A stretch of 64,000 nucleotides of DNA. Source: Sphingomonas sp. PAMC 26621. Lineage in GTDB: Bacteria; Pseudomonadota; Alphaproteobacteria; Sphingomonadales; Sphingomonadaceae. This document shows positions 54,770 to 64,000 of the stretch, one piece after another. The first letter of the stretch is position 1. Every line of letters starts with the position of its first letter. The stretch spans positions 1-64,000 of the forward strand of contig NZ_AIDW01000006.1 in assembly GCF_000251145.1 (NCBI RefSeq). Direction: 5' to 3'. The position numbers were made by a program, and so were the translations under genes. The notes under the pieces were generated by a model that had not been told where the DNA came from, made no database searches, and saw nothing but the letters and a program-made list of their open reading frames with translations.

Positions 54770-56884
54770 TCAATCCATCAGCTTGCGCTGCAGGTAGGTC
54801 ATCGTCAGCGCCGTCGTGCGGGCGGCCTGTTTGAGATCGGCACCCGCGCCATGGCCGCCTTCGGTATTTTCGTAATAGAGAAACGGCAGTTTCATCTCTT
54901 CCATCCGCGCAGCGAATTTGCGGGCGTGTTGCGGGCCCACACGATCGTCCTTCGTGGTCGTGAAGATGAACGGTTCGGGGTAGGCCACGCCCGTCTTGAG
55001 GTTCTGGTAAGGCGACGTCTTGCGCCAGAAGGCCATCACCGCCGGATCGGCGTTCACGTCGCCGTATTCGCCCTGCCACGAGGCACCGGCCGCAATCTTC
55101 GAGATCCGGATCATGTCGAGCAGCGGCACCTGGATGACGACAGCATTCCACAATTCGGGATGCTGTACGAACTCGGCACCCATCAACAGACCGCCGTTCG
55201 AGCCGCCCTGGATCCCCAGCCGTCGCGGGCTGGTGATCTTGCGGGCGATCAGGTCACGCGCGACCGCCGCGAAATCATCATAGATGATCTGGCGCTTTAC
55301 GCCGAGGCCAGCCTCGTGCCAGCGCGGCCCGAATTCGCCGCCGCCACGGATGTTCGCGAGCACGAAGGCCCCCCCGCGCTCGAGCCATAATTTGCCTTGC
55401 GCGCCCGAATAATACGGAGTCTCGCTCGCTTGAAAGCCACCGTACGCCGTCATCAGCGTCGGGGTGTTGCCGTCGAGCGTGATGTCCTTGCGGTGCACCA
55501 CGAAGTACGGGATCCGCGTTCCATCGGTCGAGATCGCCTCGCGCTGTTCGACCACGTCGCCCGACGCGTCGAACTTCGCCGCCAGCGACTTTGCGACCGA
55601 GAGGGCGTTCCCGCTCGCGCCCACGTCGGTCAGATAGAGCTTGGAGGGCGTGAGGAAGCCGCTCGCGCTGACAAACGCAAGGTTTGACTTCATGTCGGTC
55701 GCGCCGAAGCCGACCGTAAGATTGTCGGGAAGATCGAGCTTGCGGACGTTCCAGCCGCCGCCCGCCTGGGGCGCATAGACCCACGCGCGACCGCGGACAT
55801 TGTCGAGCGTCGAGACGAGCAGCATGTCACGGGTCGAAGACACGCCAGCGAGCGATTCGCGCGGCCCGGGAGACCAGATGAGGCGCGGCTTGGGGTGCGC
55901 CGGATCGGCCTTCGTCGCCGCAAGATCGAGCTGCGCGAGGGCTCCCGCAACGAAGCTCGGGCCGGCGGCCGGCCATGCTTCATCAAGGCTCAGGATGAGT
56001 CGGCCATCGACCAGTTCGGCGATGTTGGCCTTTTGCGGGATGGCGAGCTTCACCGGCCCGTTCGGCGTCAGGACCAGTGTCTCCGAGTGGAAGAAGTCGA
56101 TCCCGCGTTGCAGGTAGGCAAACGTGTTGCCATGCCCGTCGTGCTGTACCGCGGCGCTCACCGAGACGTCGGTCTTCGTCCCGCGATAGATTTCGGTCGC
56201 GGTCGCGAGCGGTTGGCCGCGCGTCAGCCGTTTGAGGATATAGGGATAGCCCGAGGCGGTGAGGTCGCCGGGCGTCCATTCAGTCGAGATCAGGAGGTGA
56301 TCGACATCCTCCCAGGCGACGTTCGTTTTGGCGCGCGGCACGTGGAAGCCGTTGGCGACAAAACGGCCAGTATCTAAATCGAATTCCCGAACCTCGGCCG
56401 CGTCCTCGCCACCTTCGGAAAGCGAGATGAGGCAACGCTTCTGGTCGGGCGCGAGGCAGTCCGCGCCCTCGAACACCCAACTCCTGCCCTCGGTTTTGCC
56501 GAGTGCGTCCACGTCGAGCACCGTCGTCCAGTGCGGCGTCGCGGATTTGTAGTCAGCAAGGCTCGTCTTGCGCCAGATTCCGCGCAGGTGATCGGCATCC
56601 TGCCAAAAATTATAGATTTCGCCGTGCGCGAAAGTCGGGGCAGGAATGCGATCCTTGGCGGACGCGATCTCTAACGCCTGGGCGTACAGCGTCGAATAGC
56701 GCCGGTCGGATTCCAGGACCGCGACACTGCGCGCATTGTGCGCGTTCACCCAGTCCATCGCGCGGGGGGATCCCACGTCCTCGAGCCAAAGATACGGATC
56801 GTCGGCGCTCGATTGGGCGGTGGCCGCCGAAGATGCAACGATCGAGAGGAGAAGTGCCGCTGGCATCAGGCGCATCATCGACAT
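54770..56884 (-). CDS. Prolyl oligopeptidase-family serine peptidase (S9A)
   Basis: A 704-residue exported protein with signal peptide ('PAALLLSIVASSAATAQS'). It begins the mature part with the S9A opening 'DDPYLWLEDVGSPRAMDWV', has a seven-bladed propeller, and the catalytic triad Ser in 'GIQGGSNGGLLMGA', Asp in 'TTKDDRVGPQHA', His in 'TEGGHGAGAD'. It cleaves short proline-containing peptides, probably in the periplasm. It is complete, unlike the isopeptidase remnant at 31.9 kb. Confidence 0.93.
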   Translation of the reverse strand: MSMMRLMPAALLLSIVASSAATAQSSADDPYLWLEDVGSPRAMDWVNAHNARSVAVLESDRRYSTLYAQALEIASAKDRIPAPTFAHGEIYNFWQDADHLRGIWRKTSLADYKSATPHWTTVLDVDALGKTEGRSWVFEGADCLAPDQKRCLISLSEGGEDAAEVREFDLDTGRFVANGFHVPRAKTNVAWEDVDHLLISTEWTPGDLTASGYPYILKRLTRGQPLATATEIYRGTKTDVSVSAAVQHDGHGNTFAYLQRGIDFFHSETLVLTPNGPVKLAIPQKANIAELVDGRLILSLDEAWPAAGPSFVAGALAQLDLAATKADPAHPKPRLIWSPGPRESLAGVSSTRDMLLVSTLDNVRGRAWVYAPQAGGGWNVRKLDLPDNLTVGFGATDMKSNLAFVSASGFLTPSKLYLTDVGASGNALSVAKSLAAKFDASGDVVEQREAISTDGTRIPYFVVHRKDITLDGNTPTLMTAYGGFQASETPYYSGAQGKLWLERGGAFVLANIRGGGEFGPRWHEAGLGVKRQIIYDDFAAVARDLIARKITSPRRLGIQGGSNGGLLMGAEFVQHPELWNAVVIQVPLLDMIRISKIAAGASWQGEYGDVNADPAVMAFWRKTSPYQNLKTGVAYPEPFIFTTTKDDRVGPQHARKFAARMEEMKLPFLYYENTEGGHGAGADLKQAARTTALTMTYLQRKLMD

Positions 56885-57230
56885 GGCTCCCCTTTATTGA
56901 TCGGCCAGTACGTACAGGTCGGTTCTCTAATCACGAAGGACATTCTGAGCGGTCGCCACCCGCGGAAGCCAGTTCACGATGCCTCGGTCTTGGCTGCTTC
57001 GAACGTTACCCAGTGTGCGGTGGCCGGCCTTTGTTCGCACCACGGGATCCTGGTCGGTTCCCTGCGCGAAGATTACCGGGTCGACCGGATGCGTGTCGTG
57101 CTGCGCCCAACGATCCCAATCGCGGTGGATGAAGTCGGGAATCGCGGGGACTGGATCGTTGCAGGCGTGTGCGGGGAGCGAATTTAACCGAGCTATAGCA
57201 ATATGCCGTCTTTTCCGCGTAACCAGCAGC
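56885..57230. other. Intergenic region with a possible I78-inhibitor-like remnant
   Basis: A plus-strand frame ending near 57187 reads 'LREDYRVDRMRVVLRP' and 'WIVAGVCG', resembling the C-terminal part of peptidase inhibitor I78 proteins, but the N-terminal part is not readable in the same frame. If real it is degraded. Otherwise the stretch holds the promoters of the flanking divergent genes. Confidence 0.25.
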
Positions 57231-57611
57231 ATGATCGAGCAGGCGCACGCTGTCGTTGATGCTCTCGCCAAGCTTCTGGAGCTGGTGGGGGCGGCGATAA
57301 TTTTGGGCGGTGTCGTGCTTGCGTCGGCAAGATTCGTCGTCGACGGCAGCAGGACGAACTGGAGCGACGCGTATCAGCGGTATCGCGCTGGGTTGGGGCG
57401 TGGCATTCTCCTGGGTCTCGAGCTCCTCGTCGGAGCCGACATCATTTCGACGATCACCGCGCCTCTGACCTTCGCGAGCGTCGGGCTACTGGGTGCCATC
57501 ATCGCGATCCGCACCTTTCTGAGCTTCTCTCTCGAAACCGAAATCGAAGGATGCTGGCCGTGGCGGCGAATGGCGCGTGACGCGGATCGCAACAGGAGCC
57601 GCGAGCGGTAG
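57231..57611 (+). CDS. DUF1622 family membrane protein
   Basis: A 126-residue protein with two to three hydrophobic helices ('LLELVGAAIILGGVVLASARF', 'GLLGAIIAIRTFLSFSLE') and the family pattern 'RAGLGRGILLGLELLVGADI'. The role of DUF1622 proteins is unknown. The ATG at 57231 is preferred because the first helix follows at once. Confidence 0.8.
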   Translation: MIEQAHAVVDALAKLLELVGAAIILGGVVLASARFVVDGSRTNWSDAYQRYRAGLGRGILLGLELLVGADIISTITAPLTFASVGLLGAIIAIRTFLSFSLETEIEGCWPWRRMARDADRNRSRER

Positions 57612-57839
57612 CGCTGCTGGCGCGGTGCTGACGGATGCGTGCTGGCGGCACGGCACGTCGCGCCCGAGCTATCACGCGCGGAAGGGCAAGTTCGACGGCC
57701 CGCAACGCCGCGGTCCGTCAAACCCGGCCGCCGCGTTCGTCGGCAAGGTTGGCGAGGCGCGCCGCTCCGCTGCGCAACGGCCGATGGACCGTAGCGCAGG
57801 GAGGCTGCATAAGGCCGCAGCTTCCAAAGGATCGAGACG

Positions 57840-58361
57840 ATGACCTTCTCTTTGTACGACGCCGTGGTACCGTCCAACCTCCAGATCCTGCGCTCGGTCG
57901 ATGCCCTGGTCGACAAGGCGGCGGCATTCTGTTCCGAGCACGGACGCGCGGAGGCGGACCTGATCGACGCGCGTCTCGCGCCCGACATGCTGCCGTTCGG
58001 CTATCAGGTGAAGTCTTGCGCCGCGCACTCGATCGGCGGGATCGAGGGGGTCCGCGCGGGGACGTTCTCGCCCGATCGGTCGGCCTGGCCGACCGACTTT
58101 GCAGGGCTGCACGCCATCCTTCAGACCGCGGTCGCCAGCCTCACCGCCATCGACCGGGCGGCGTTCGACACGCTGGTCGACAGCGATACGCACTTCGCGT
58201 TCGGCGAAACCCGGATGCCGTTCACAGGCGCGAACTTCCTGCTCTCCTTCTCGCAGCCCAACTTCTATTTCCACGCGAGCATCGCCTACGCGATCCTGCG
58301 CGCGGAAGGGGTGAAGCTGGGCAAGCGGGACTTCCTGGGCATGCCGCGCATGAAGGCCTAG
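57840..58361 (+). CDS. DUF1993 family protein (DinB-like fold)
   Basis: A 173-residue cytoplasmic protein matching DUF1993: 'LYDAVVPSNLQILRSVDALV', 'LAPDMLPFGYQVKSCAAHSI', and C-terminal 'FSQPNFYFHASIAYAILRAEG' with a His in the position of a DinB-type metal ligand. AAGGAT precedes the ATG. Function is unknown. The 228-base gap before it holds no supported gene. Confidence 0.85.
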   Translation: MTFSLYDAVVPSNLQILRSVDALVDKAAAFCSEHGRAEADLIDARLAPDMLPFGYQVKSCAAHSIGGIEGVRAGTFSPDRSAWPTDFAGLHAILQTAVASLTAIDRAAFDTLVDSDTHFAFGETRMPFTGANFLLSFSQPNFYFHASIAYAILRAEGVKLGKRDFLGMPRMKA

Positions 58362-58389
58362 GCCTCGCCGCTCGCCCGGGATGACCGCC

Positions 58390-60513
58390 TTATCCCGGGC
58401 GTACGGAGGCTGCCGGCGCGCCCGGCAGCATGTCCGCGACCTTCGCGGTCAGTTGATGCATCGTGAAGGGCTTGGTCAGCAGTTCCATCCCGTCGTCGAG
58501 CGGACCGTTGCCGAACGCAGCGGTCTCGGCGTAGCCGGTCACGAACAGGATCCGGAGCTCGGGCCGCAACAGCCGCGCAAGATCCGCGACCTGCCGCCCG
58601 TTCATCCCGTTGGGCAGCCCCACGTCGGTGATCAGCAGGTCGATCCGCGCGCCCGACTGAAGCACCTTGATCCCCGCAGCGCCGTCCGCCGCGCCGATCA
58701 CGGTATAGCCGAGATCATCGAGCACTTCGTCGATCAGGTGGCGGATGCTGGCTTCGTCGTCGATCAGCAGGATCGTGCCGCCGCGCGCGACGGGCAGGGG
58801 GGCGTCGCTCGCCGTCTCCTCCTGCGGCACCGCCGCGCCCGCATGCTGCGGCAGATAGACGCAGATCGTCGACCCCTGGCCGAGCGTCGAGGTGATCCGC
58901 ACCTGCCCGCCCGATTGCCGTGCGAAGCCGTAGATCATCGACAGGCCAAGCCCGGTGCCCTGGCCAATCGGCTTGGTGGTGAAGAACGGCTCGAACGCAT
59001 GGTCGATCGTCTCGGCGGACATACCGGTGCCGGTGTCGGTGACGCACACCGCGAGATAGGGCCCCGCCACGAGATCGCGATCGCGCGCGGTCGCTTCGTC
59101 GAGCCACGCGTTTTCGGTCGTGATCGTCAGCGCCCCGCCGTCGGGCATCGCGTCGCGCGCGTTGATGCACAGGTTGAGCAGCGCGTTTTCGAACTGCGTC
59201 GGGTCGATCATCGCGGTCCAGAGCTCTGGCGCGCCGGCGACGTGGATCGTCGTTGCCGGGCCGACCGTGCGCCGCAGCAGATCCTCCATCCCGTGGATCA
59301 GCCGGTTGACGTCGGTCGCGCGCGGATCGAGCGTCTGGCGGCGCGAAAAGGCGAGCAAGCGTTGCGTGAGCGCCGCCGCGCGGCGCCCGGCCTGTTGCGC
59401 GGCCAGAATGAACCGCTCCAAGTCATCGACCTGACCGCGCGCGATGCGCCTTTCGAGCAATTCCAGATTGCCCATCACGCCGGTCAGCAAATTGTTGAAG
59501 TCATGCGCAATCCCGCCGGTGAGCTGCCCGACCGCTTCCATCTTCTGCGCCTGGCGCAACTGCCCCTCGGCGGCTTCGAGGGCGCGCGCCTTGGCCTTGT
59601 CCTCGGTCGAATCGCGGCCGACCGCGATGATCTTGCCGTCGCCCGGCCCCGCGTTCCACACGATGTCGCGGTAGCTGCCGTCCTTGTGGCGGTAGCGATT
59701 GCCGAAGCGGGCGAACACGTGGCCGTCGCCAATGCCTTGCGCGGCACTGATCGTATTTTCCAGATCGTCGGGATGGATGAAGCCGAACAGCGGCTGTCCG
59801 AGCAATTCCGCCTCGCTCCAGCCGAGCACGTGCGTCCAGGCGGGGTTGACCGCATTGATCGTGCCGTCGAAATCCGCAACGAGCATGATGTCGGACGACA
59901 ATTGCCACAACCGGTTGCGATCGGTCGTGCGCGCGGCGACCTGCTGCTCGAGCGTCGCGTTGAGATCGAGCAGATCGGCCTGCGCGCGCAGCAGCGCTGC
60001 GTCGCTGAGCACGCGATCGGTCGTCTCGTTGGTCAGGATGAACAGGCCGGCGATCTTCCCCGTGGAGTCGAGGATCCGCGAATAGGAGAAGGAGAACCAC
60101 GTCTCCGCCAAACCCCGGTCGGTGTCGAGCTTCCACGGCAGGTCGCTGAACCGCTGGCTGCGCCCGGCGAACGCATCGTCGATGATCGGCTTGGCCTGAT
60201 CCCAGCCATCCGCCCACACCTCGCGGAACGGCGACCCCATCGCCCACGCCACCCGCGGCCCGAGCAACGGAATATAGGTCTCGTTGAAGAAGAAGCTGAG
60301 CGTCTCCGCCCCCCAGGCGAGGATCATCGATTCCGGCGAATTGAGGATCGTGCTGATCTGCGATTTGAGTGTGTCGCACCAGTCCGCGGGCTCGCCCAGC
60401 GGATGATCGGACCAGTCGCGCGCGAGGATGAGCTGCGTCGCCGCGCCGCCACCGGCGAGGAACCGGAGATCCGGCGCAAGCAGGGCCGGGTCGCGAGCAT
60501 CGGGTGAGATCAT
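58390..60513 (-). CDS. Hybrid histidine kinase with two PAS-like domains and a receiver
   Basis: A 707-residue soluble sensor kinase. A first PAS-like domain lies at about 60-170 ('FNETYIPLLGPRVAWAMGSP'), a second PAS/PAC at about 205-310 ('IMLVADFDGTINAVNPAWTH'). The phosphoacceptor His337 is in 'GQLTGGIAHDFNNLL', the ATPase domain spans about 435-555 ('NLCINARDAMPDGG', 'DTGTGMS', 'GTGLGLSMIYGF'), and the C-terminal receiver has Asp630 in 'DLLITDVGLP'. There are no transmembrane helices. No separate response regulator with an output domain is adjacent, so partners are unknown. It reads away from pnp, behind the pnp terminator. Confidence 0.92.
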   Translation of the reverse strand: MISPDARDPALLAPDLRFLAGGGAATQLILARDWSDHPLGEPADWCDTLKSQISTILNSPESMILAWGAETLSFFFNETYIPLLGPRVAWAMGSPFREVWADGWDQAKPIIDDAFAGRSQRFSDLPWKLDTDRGLAETWFSFSYSRILDSTGKIAGLFILTNETTDRVLSDAALLRAQADLLDLNATLEQQVAARTTDRNRLWQLSSDIMLVADFDGTINAVNPAWTHVLGWSEAELLGQPLFGFIHPDDLENTISAAQGIGDGHVFARFGNRYRHKDGSYRDIVWNAGPGDGKIIAVGRDSTEDKAKARALEAAEGQLRQAQKMEAVGQLTGGIAHDFNNLLTGVMGNLELLERRIARGQVDDLERFILAAQQAGRRAAALTQRLLAFSRRQTLDPRATDVNRLIHGMEDLLRRTVGPATTIHVAGAPELWTAMIDPTQFENALLNLCINARDAMPDGGALTITTENAWLDEATARDRDLVAGPYLAVCVTDTGTGMSAETIDHAFEPFFTTKPIGQGTGLGLSMIYGFARQSGGQVRITSTLGQGSTICVYLPQHAGAAVPQEETASDAPLPVARGGTILLIDDEASIRHLIDEVLDDLGYTVIGAADGAAGIKVLQSGARIDLLITDVGLPNGMNGRQVADLARLLRPELRILFVTGYAETAAFGNGPLDDGMELLTKPFTMHQLTAKVADMLPGAPAASVRPG

Positions 60514-60586
60514 GATACGCTCTTACAGGGCCATGCGACGGATCGCGCGGTAAAAAATGGTGCCAGGTGCGGGGAAAGGGCGCCCC

Positions 60587-60616
60587 AAGAAAAAGGGCCC
60601 GGATTGCTCCGGGCCC
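60587..60616 (-). terminator. Rho-independent terminator of pnp
   Basis: Stem GGGCCCGGA/TCCGGGCCC with a four-base loop (60595-60616), followed on the minus strand by TTTTTCTT. It lies 33 bases after the pnp stop. Confidence 0.85.
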
Positions 60617-60648
60617 TGATCCTACCCAACGCTTTCGCGTTTAAGGTC

Positions 60649-63075
60649 TTAGTCGCGATCGCCGGTCAGGAAAGCCGGTGCGAACTCGGGCGCGGGGCCG
60701 TCGTCGTCGCTCGGCTTGTCGTTACGCGGAGCGCGCTCTGCGCCACCGGCACCGCCGCCCGAACCGCCATCACGGCGCGGGCCGCGACCACCGTCGCCGT
60801 CACGACGCGGGCCACGGCCTTCGCCGCGACCGCCAGCGCCGTCACCACGACCGCCGCCGCCTTCGCTGCGCGGCGGACGACCACCGTCGCCATCGCGACG
60901 CGGGCCACGGCCTTCGCCCCGACCTTCACTCCGGCCTTCACCGCGCGGACGCTCTTCGCGTGCCGGACGGGTGTCCTCGATCTCGGCACCGGTCTCCTGG
61001 TCGACGACGCGCATCGACAGGCGAACCTTGCCGCGCGGGTCGATCTCGAGGACCTTGACCTTGACCTCCTGGCCTTCGCTCAGGACGTCCGAGACCTTCT
61101 CGACGCGCTCGTTCTTGATTTCGGACACATGGACGAGACCGTCCTTGCCACCCATGAAGTTCACGAACGCCCCGAAATCGACGAGGTTGACGACCTTGCC
61201 GTCATAGACCTTGCCGACTTCGGCTTCCTCGACGATGCCCTTGATCCACTTGATCGCGGCTTCGATCTGCGCGGTGTCGGACGAGCTGATCTTGATCAGG
61301 CCCTCGTCGTCGATGTCGACCTTCGCGCCGGTCTGCGCGACGATCTCGCGGATCACCTTGCCGCCGGTGCCGATGACTTCCCGGATCTTCGCCTTGTCGA
61401 TCTGCAGCGTCTCGATCCGCGGTGCGTGCGCCGACAGTTCGGTACGCGTCGAATCGAGCGCCTTGTTCATCTCACCCAGGATATGCGCACGGCCTTCCTT
61501 GGCCTGCGCGAGCGCGACACGCATGATCTCGTCGGTGATGCCGGCGATCTTGATGTCCATCTGCATCGTGGTGATGCCGGCCTCGGTCCCCGCGACCTTG
61601 AAGTCCATGTCGCCGAGGTGATCCTCGTCGCCAAGGATGTCCGAGAGGACCGCAAAGTCCTTGCCCTCGAGGATCAGGCCCATCGCGATGCCCGACACCG
61701 GACGCTTGAGCGGAACGCCCGCGTCCATCATCGACAGCGAACCGCCGCAGACCGTCGCCATCGACGAGGAGCCGTTGCTCTCGGTGATGTCCGACAGGAC
61801 GCGGATCGTGTACGGGAACTCGTCCTTCGACGGCAGCACCGGATGCAGCGCGCGCCAGGCGAGCTTGCCATGGCCGATTTCACGACGGCCCGGCGCGCCG
61901 AAGCGGCCGACTTCACCGACCGAATAGGGCGGGAAGTTATAGTGCAGCATGAAGTTTTCGTAGGACAGGCCGGTCAGCCCGTCGATCATCTGCTCTGCGT
62001 CCTTGGTGCCGAGCGTGGTCGTGCAGATCGCCTGCGTCTCACCGCGGGTGAACAGCGCCGAACCGTGCGCGCGGGGCAGGAAGTGCACCATCGCCTCGAT
62101 CGGACGGATCTGCGTGGTGGTGCGGCCGTCGATGCGCGTGCCATCCTTGAGGATCGCGCCGCGGACGATCTCGCCCTCGAGCTTCTTGACGAGCTTGCCC
62201 GCTGCCATCTGGTCCTGCGGTGCTGCATCGGCGAACGCCTCGCGTGCCTTGGCGCGGACTTCGTACAGCATCGTCGAACGCTTCGACTTGTCGGTCACCT
62301 TGTAGGCGGCGGCAATGTCGGCACCGACGAGCTTGCGCAGCTTGTCCTTGGCGGCGGTCAGATCGCTCTGAACCGGCATTTCCCACGGATCCTTGGCAGC
62401 CTGCTCGGCCAGATCGATGACGAGGTTGCAGACTTCGCGGCACGCCTTGTGCGCGAACTGGACCGCGCCGAGCATGATCTCTTCCGAAAGCTCCTTGGCT
62501 TCGGATTCGACCATCATCACGGCGTCGCCGGTCGCGGCGACGACGAGATCGAGTTCGCCTGCCTTGATCTGCTCGACGGTCGGGTTGAGGATATACTCGC
62601 CATCGATGTAGCCGACGCGCGCTGCGCCGATCGGGCCCATGAAGGGAACGCCCGAGATGGTCAGCGCAGCCGAGGCAGCGACCATCGCCAGCATGTCCGG
62701 CTCGTTCTCGCCGTCATACGACAGGACCTGGCAGATCACGTTGATCTCGTTGTAGAACCCTTCCGGGAACAACGGGCGGATCGGGCGGTCGATCAGGCGG
62801 CTGGTCAGCGTTTCCTTCTCGGTCGCGCCGCGCTCACGCTTGAAGAAGCCACCGGGGATACGGCCGGCAGCCGAATATTTTTCCTGATAGTGAACGGTCA
62901 GCGGGAAGAAGTCCTGGCCTTCCTTCACCGACTTGGCGGCGGTCACGGCGCACAGCACCACGGTCTCGCCGAGCGTTGCCATCACGGCGCCGTCAGCCTG
63001 GCGCGCGACGCGGCCGGTTTCCAGCGTCAGCGTCTTGCCACCCCATTGGGTGGTCACGGTCTTGGTATTGAACAT
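60649..63075 (-). CDS. pnp: Polyribonucleotide nucleotidyltransferase (PNPase)
   Basis: An 808-residue 3'-5' phosphorolytic exoribonuclease. Two RNase PH domains, joined by a helical domain, carry '[19 protein letters not shown]' and '[19 protein letters not shown]', with Asp residues in '[18 protein letters not shown]' for metal binding. Then come a KH domain ('[20 protein letters not shown]') and an S1 domain ('[20 protein letters not shown]'). Beyond the core is a tail of about 100 residues rich in Arg, Gly and Glu, with '[14 protein letters not shown]' present twice, probably an RNA- or RNase E-binding extension. It is downstream of rpsO in the conserved order. Confidence 0.97.
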   Translation of the reverse strand: MFNTKTVTTQWGGKTLTLETGRVARQADGAVMATLGETVVLCAVTAAKSVKEGQDFFPLTVHYQEKYSAAGRIPGGFFKRERGATEKETLTSRLIDRPIRPLFPEGFYNEINVICQVLSYDGENEPDMLAMVAASAALTISGVPFMGPIGAARVGYIDGEYILNPTVEQIKAGELDLVVAATGDAVMMVESEAKELSEEIMLGAVQFAHKACREVCNLVIDLAEQAAKDPWEMPVQSDLTAAKDKLRKLVGADIAAAYKVTDKSKRSTMLYEVRAKAREAFADAAPQDQMAAGKLVKKLEGEIVRGAILKDGTRIDGRTTTQIRPIEAMVHFLPRAHGSALFTRGETQAICTTTLGTKDAEQMIDGLTGLSYENFMLHYNFPPYSVGEVGRFGAPGRREIGHGKLAWRALHPVLPSKDEFPYTIRVLSDITESNGSSSMATVCGGSLSMMDAGVPLKRPVSGIAMGLILEGKDFAVLSDILGDEDHLGDMDFKVAGTEAGITTMQMDIKIAGITDEIMRVALAQAKEGRAHILGEMNKALDSTRTELSAHAPRIETLQIDKAKIREVIGTGGKVIREIVAQTGAKVDIDDEGLIKISSSDTAQIEAAIKWIKGIVEEAEVGKVYDGKVVNLVDFGAFVNFMGGKDGLVHVSEIKNERVEKVSDVLSEGQEVKVKVLEIDPRGKVRLSMRVVDQETGAEIEDTRPAREERPRGEGRSEGRGEGRGPRRDGDGGRPPRSEGGGGRGDGAGGRGEGRGPRRDGDGGRGPRRDGGSGGGAGGAERAPRNDKPSDDDGPAPEFAPAFLTGDRD

Positions 63076-63291
63076 GCTTTTTCCTTCAACACCGCCGGCC
63101 GGATGCCGACGGGGCCACTGTGCGGACTAACCGGTCCGCGCGGTCTGGAGCGCTTGATCGCTCCCGACGGAAGGGCCGAATTGCCATTCCCTCTGCACTT
63201 CCCCGGCTTTAGGCCGGGGTCCAGGTGCGCAGCGTCCGCTGAAGGGCCGCTGCGCCCGAACTCGTTATGCCCGATGTCGGGCCGGAATGCC
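63076..63291 (-). promoter_or_regulatory. pnp leader region with stem-loops
   Basis: The 216 bases upstream of pnp include an exact stem-loop CCCCGGC-TTTAG-GCCGGGG (63201-63219). In other bacteria the pnp leader forms a hairpin cut by RNase III for autoregulation; a similar role here is inferred from position only. Confidence 0.4.
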
Positions 63292-63317
63292 AAAAGGGGC
63301 GACCTTTCGGCCGCCCC
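63292..63317 (-). terminator. Terminator or attenuator after rpsO
   Basis: On the minus strand GGGGCGGCC-GAAA-GGTCGCCCC is followed by TTTT. It begins seven bases after the rpsO stop. Some read-through to pnp is usual in this cluster. Confidence 0.8.
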
Positions 63318-63323
63318 CCGGTG

Positions 63324-63593
63324 TTACTTGCGAAGACCGAGCTTCGCGATCAGGTCGAGATACCGCTGACCGTCCTTGTGACGGAGATAGTCGAGCAGCG
63401 AACGCCGCTTGTTGACCATCATCAGCAGACCGCGACGCGAATGGTTGTCCTTCTTGTGGCCCTTGAAGTGCTCGGTCAGGTTGCGAATGCGCTCGGTGAG
63501 GATCGCGACCTGGACTTCGGGGCTGCCGGTGTCGCCTTCGACGCGGCCATGTTCCTTGACGAGCGCGTCCTTGCGCTCTGCAGTGATCGTCAT
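63324..63593 (-). CDS. rpsO: 30S ribosomal protein S15
   Basis: An 89-residue primary 16S rRNA-binding protein with the family sequence '[20 protein letters not shown]' and '[20 protein letters not shown]', then '[10 protein letters not shown]'. Length and gene order (truB-rpsO-pnp) are standard. Confidence 0.98.
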   Translation of the reverse strand: MTITAERKDALVKEHGRVEGDTGSPEVQVAILTERIRNLTEHFKGHKKDNHSRRGLLMMVNKRRSLLDYLRHKDGQRYLDLIAKLGLRK

Positions 63594-63614
63594 TTCAGTC
63601 TTCCTTCGACATCG

Positions 63615-64000
63615 TCACAGGTTGAAACCGCGAACGACGCGGACCTCGCGGTCCTGAACCTCCACCAGAGCAACCGGACTGTCGTCCAATGTCGCGAAGT
63701 AGGGGCCATCGTCTGCGGCGATCCCGACCAACACCCGCCCCTGTCGGAGCAGCCCTGCCTGATCGGGGGTGAGGGATAGAGCCGGGATGTCGTCCAGCCC
63801 CGCCCTCAACGGCAGGAGATTGTGTTCAAGGGTGCGCGCTTGGCCGAATTCGGCCAGTTTGTCCAGCGATATCGCGTGGGACAGGTCGAACGGCCCGGCC
63901 CTGGTGCGGCGGAGCATCGTGACATGCCCGACCGTGCCGAGCGCGATCGCGATGTCGCGCGCGAGGGAGCGGATGTAAGTGCCCTTTGAGACGTGCGCGG
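63615..64000 (-). CDS. truB: tRNA pseudouridine(55) synthase TruB, C-terminal part (gene runs off the window)
   Basis: The visible 128 codons give the TruB catalytic-domain end 'SKGTYIRSLARDIAIALGTV', 'RRTRAGPFDLSHAISLD' and a C-terminal PUA-like segment ('ALSLTPDQAGLLRQGRV'). The catalytic Asp lies in the missing N-terminal part. TruB modifies U55 in the T-loop of tRNAs. It ends 22 bases before the rpsO start. Confidence 0.93.
   Translation of the reverse strand, partial: AHVSKGTYIRSLARDIAIALGTVGHVTMLRRTRAGPFDLSHAISLDKLAEFGQARTLEHNLLPLRAGLDDIPALSLTPDQAGLLRQGRVLVGIAADDGPYFATLDDSPVALVEVQDREVRVVRGFNL

Noticed and set aside
58381..60507. 708-codon plus-strand frame opposite the histidine kinase
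   Set aside because: Antisense shadow; all kinase and receiver motifs are on the minus strand.
60604..63369. 921-codon plus-strand frame opposite pnp
   Set aside because: It is a by-product of high GC on the strand opposite pnp; the translation has no family motifs and crosses the pnp leader and both terminators.

Overview
The window looks like a chromosomal segment from a sphingomonad (Alphaproteobacteria, Sphingomonadales, Sphingomonas-like). The evidence is high GC with strong G/C preference at third codon positions, several TonB-dependent receptors with a 'DIVVTG/DILVTG' plug start, a MucR-type regulator, a small secreted protein with the 'DIVVCGR' motif, an M61 and an S9 peptidase typical of the group, and a truB-rpsO-pnp core cluster at the right end. 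No rRNA, complete tRNA, CRISPR array or intact transposase was seen.

Layout. 0-9 kb: a C-terminal scrap of a GH35 beta-galactosidase, then a divergent AraC-type regulator and a complete protocatechuate branch of the beta-ketoadipate pathway (pobA-pcaI-pcaJ-pcaH-pcaG-pcaB-pcaL-pcaF). It runs from 4-hydroxybenzoate to succinyl-CoA plus acetyl-CoA, but pcaG carries a one-base frameshift. 9-11 kb: a metallo-beta-lactamase-fold protein and a decayed glutathione S-transferase. 11-19 kb: a GT2 glycosyltransferase and a large TonB-dependent receptor on one strand, and a divergent sugar ABC importer (binding protein, two permeases) whose ATPase is encoded convergently. 19-27.7 kb: an M61 peptidase, a soluble chemoreceptor, a RibD/DHFR-like protein, a MucR-like regulator without zinc ligands preceded by an AT-rich tract, and an MFS exporter.

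27.7-33 kb is a zone of gene decay around an intact gamma-glutamyltransferase. It holds an EmrB stub, a GyrI-like domain cut from an AraC regulator, a TonB receptor with a large internal deletion, and the N-terminal half of an Atxe2-like lasso-peptide isopeptidase. 33-47.5 kb is a likely genomic island: a secreted RTX-type animal heme peroxidase of 2135 residues (MopA-like), a divergent type I secretion operon with a small unknown lead gene, and an exported M28 peptidase. It is flanked by two copies of a composite att-like sequence near 32.94-33.14 kb and 47.41-47.54 kb.

47.8-64 kb: a periplasmic DJ-1/PfpI lipoprotein overlapping a GlxA/FtrA-like regulator, small unknown and HNH proteins, a class II photolyase, a prolyl oligopeptidase, DUF1622 and DUF1993 proteins, a hybrid histidine kinase, then pnp, rpsO and the 3' part of truB. 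All family assignments were made by reading translated sequence and recalled motifs; no database search was run.
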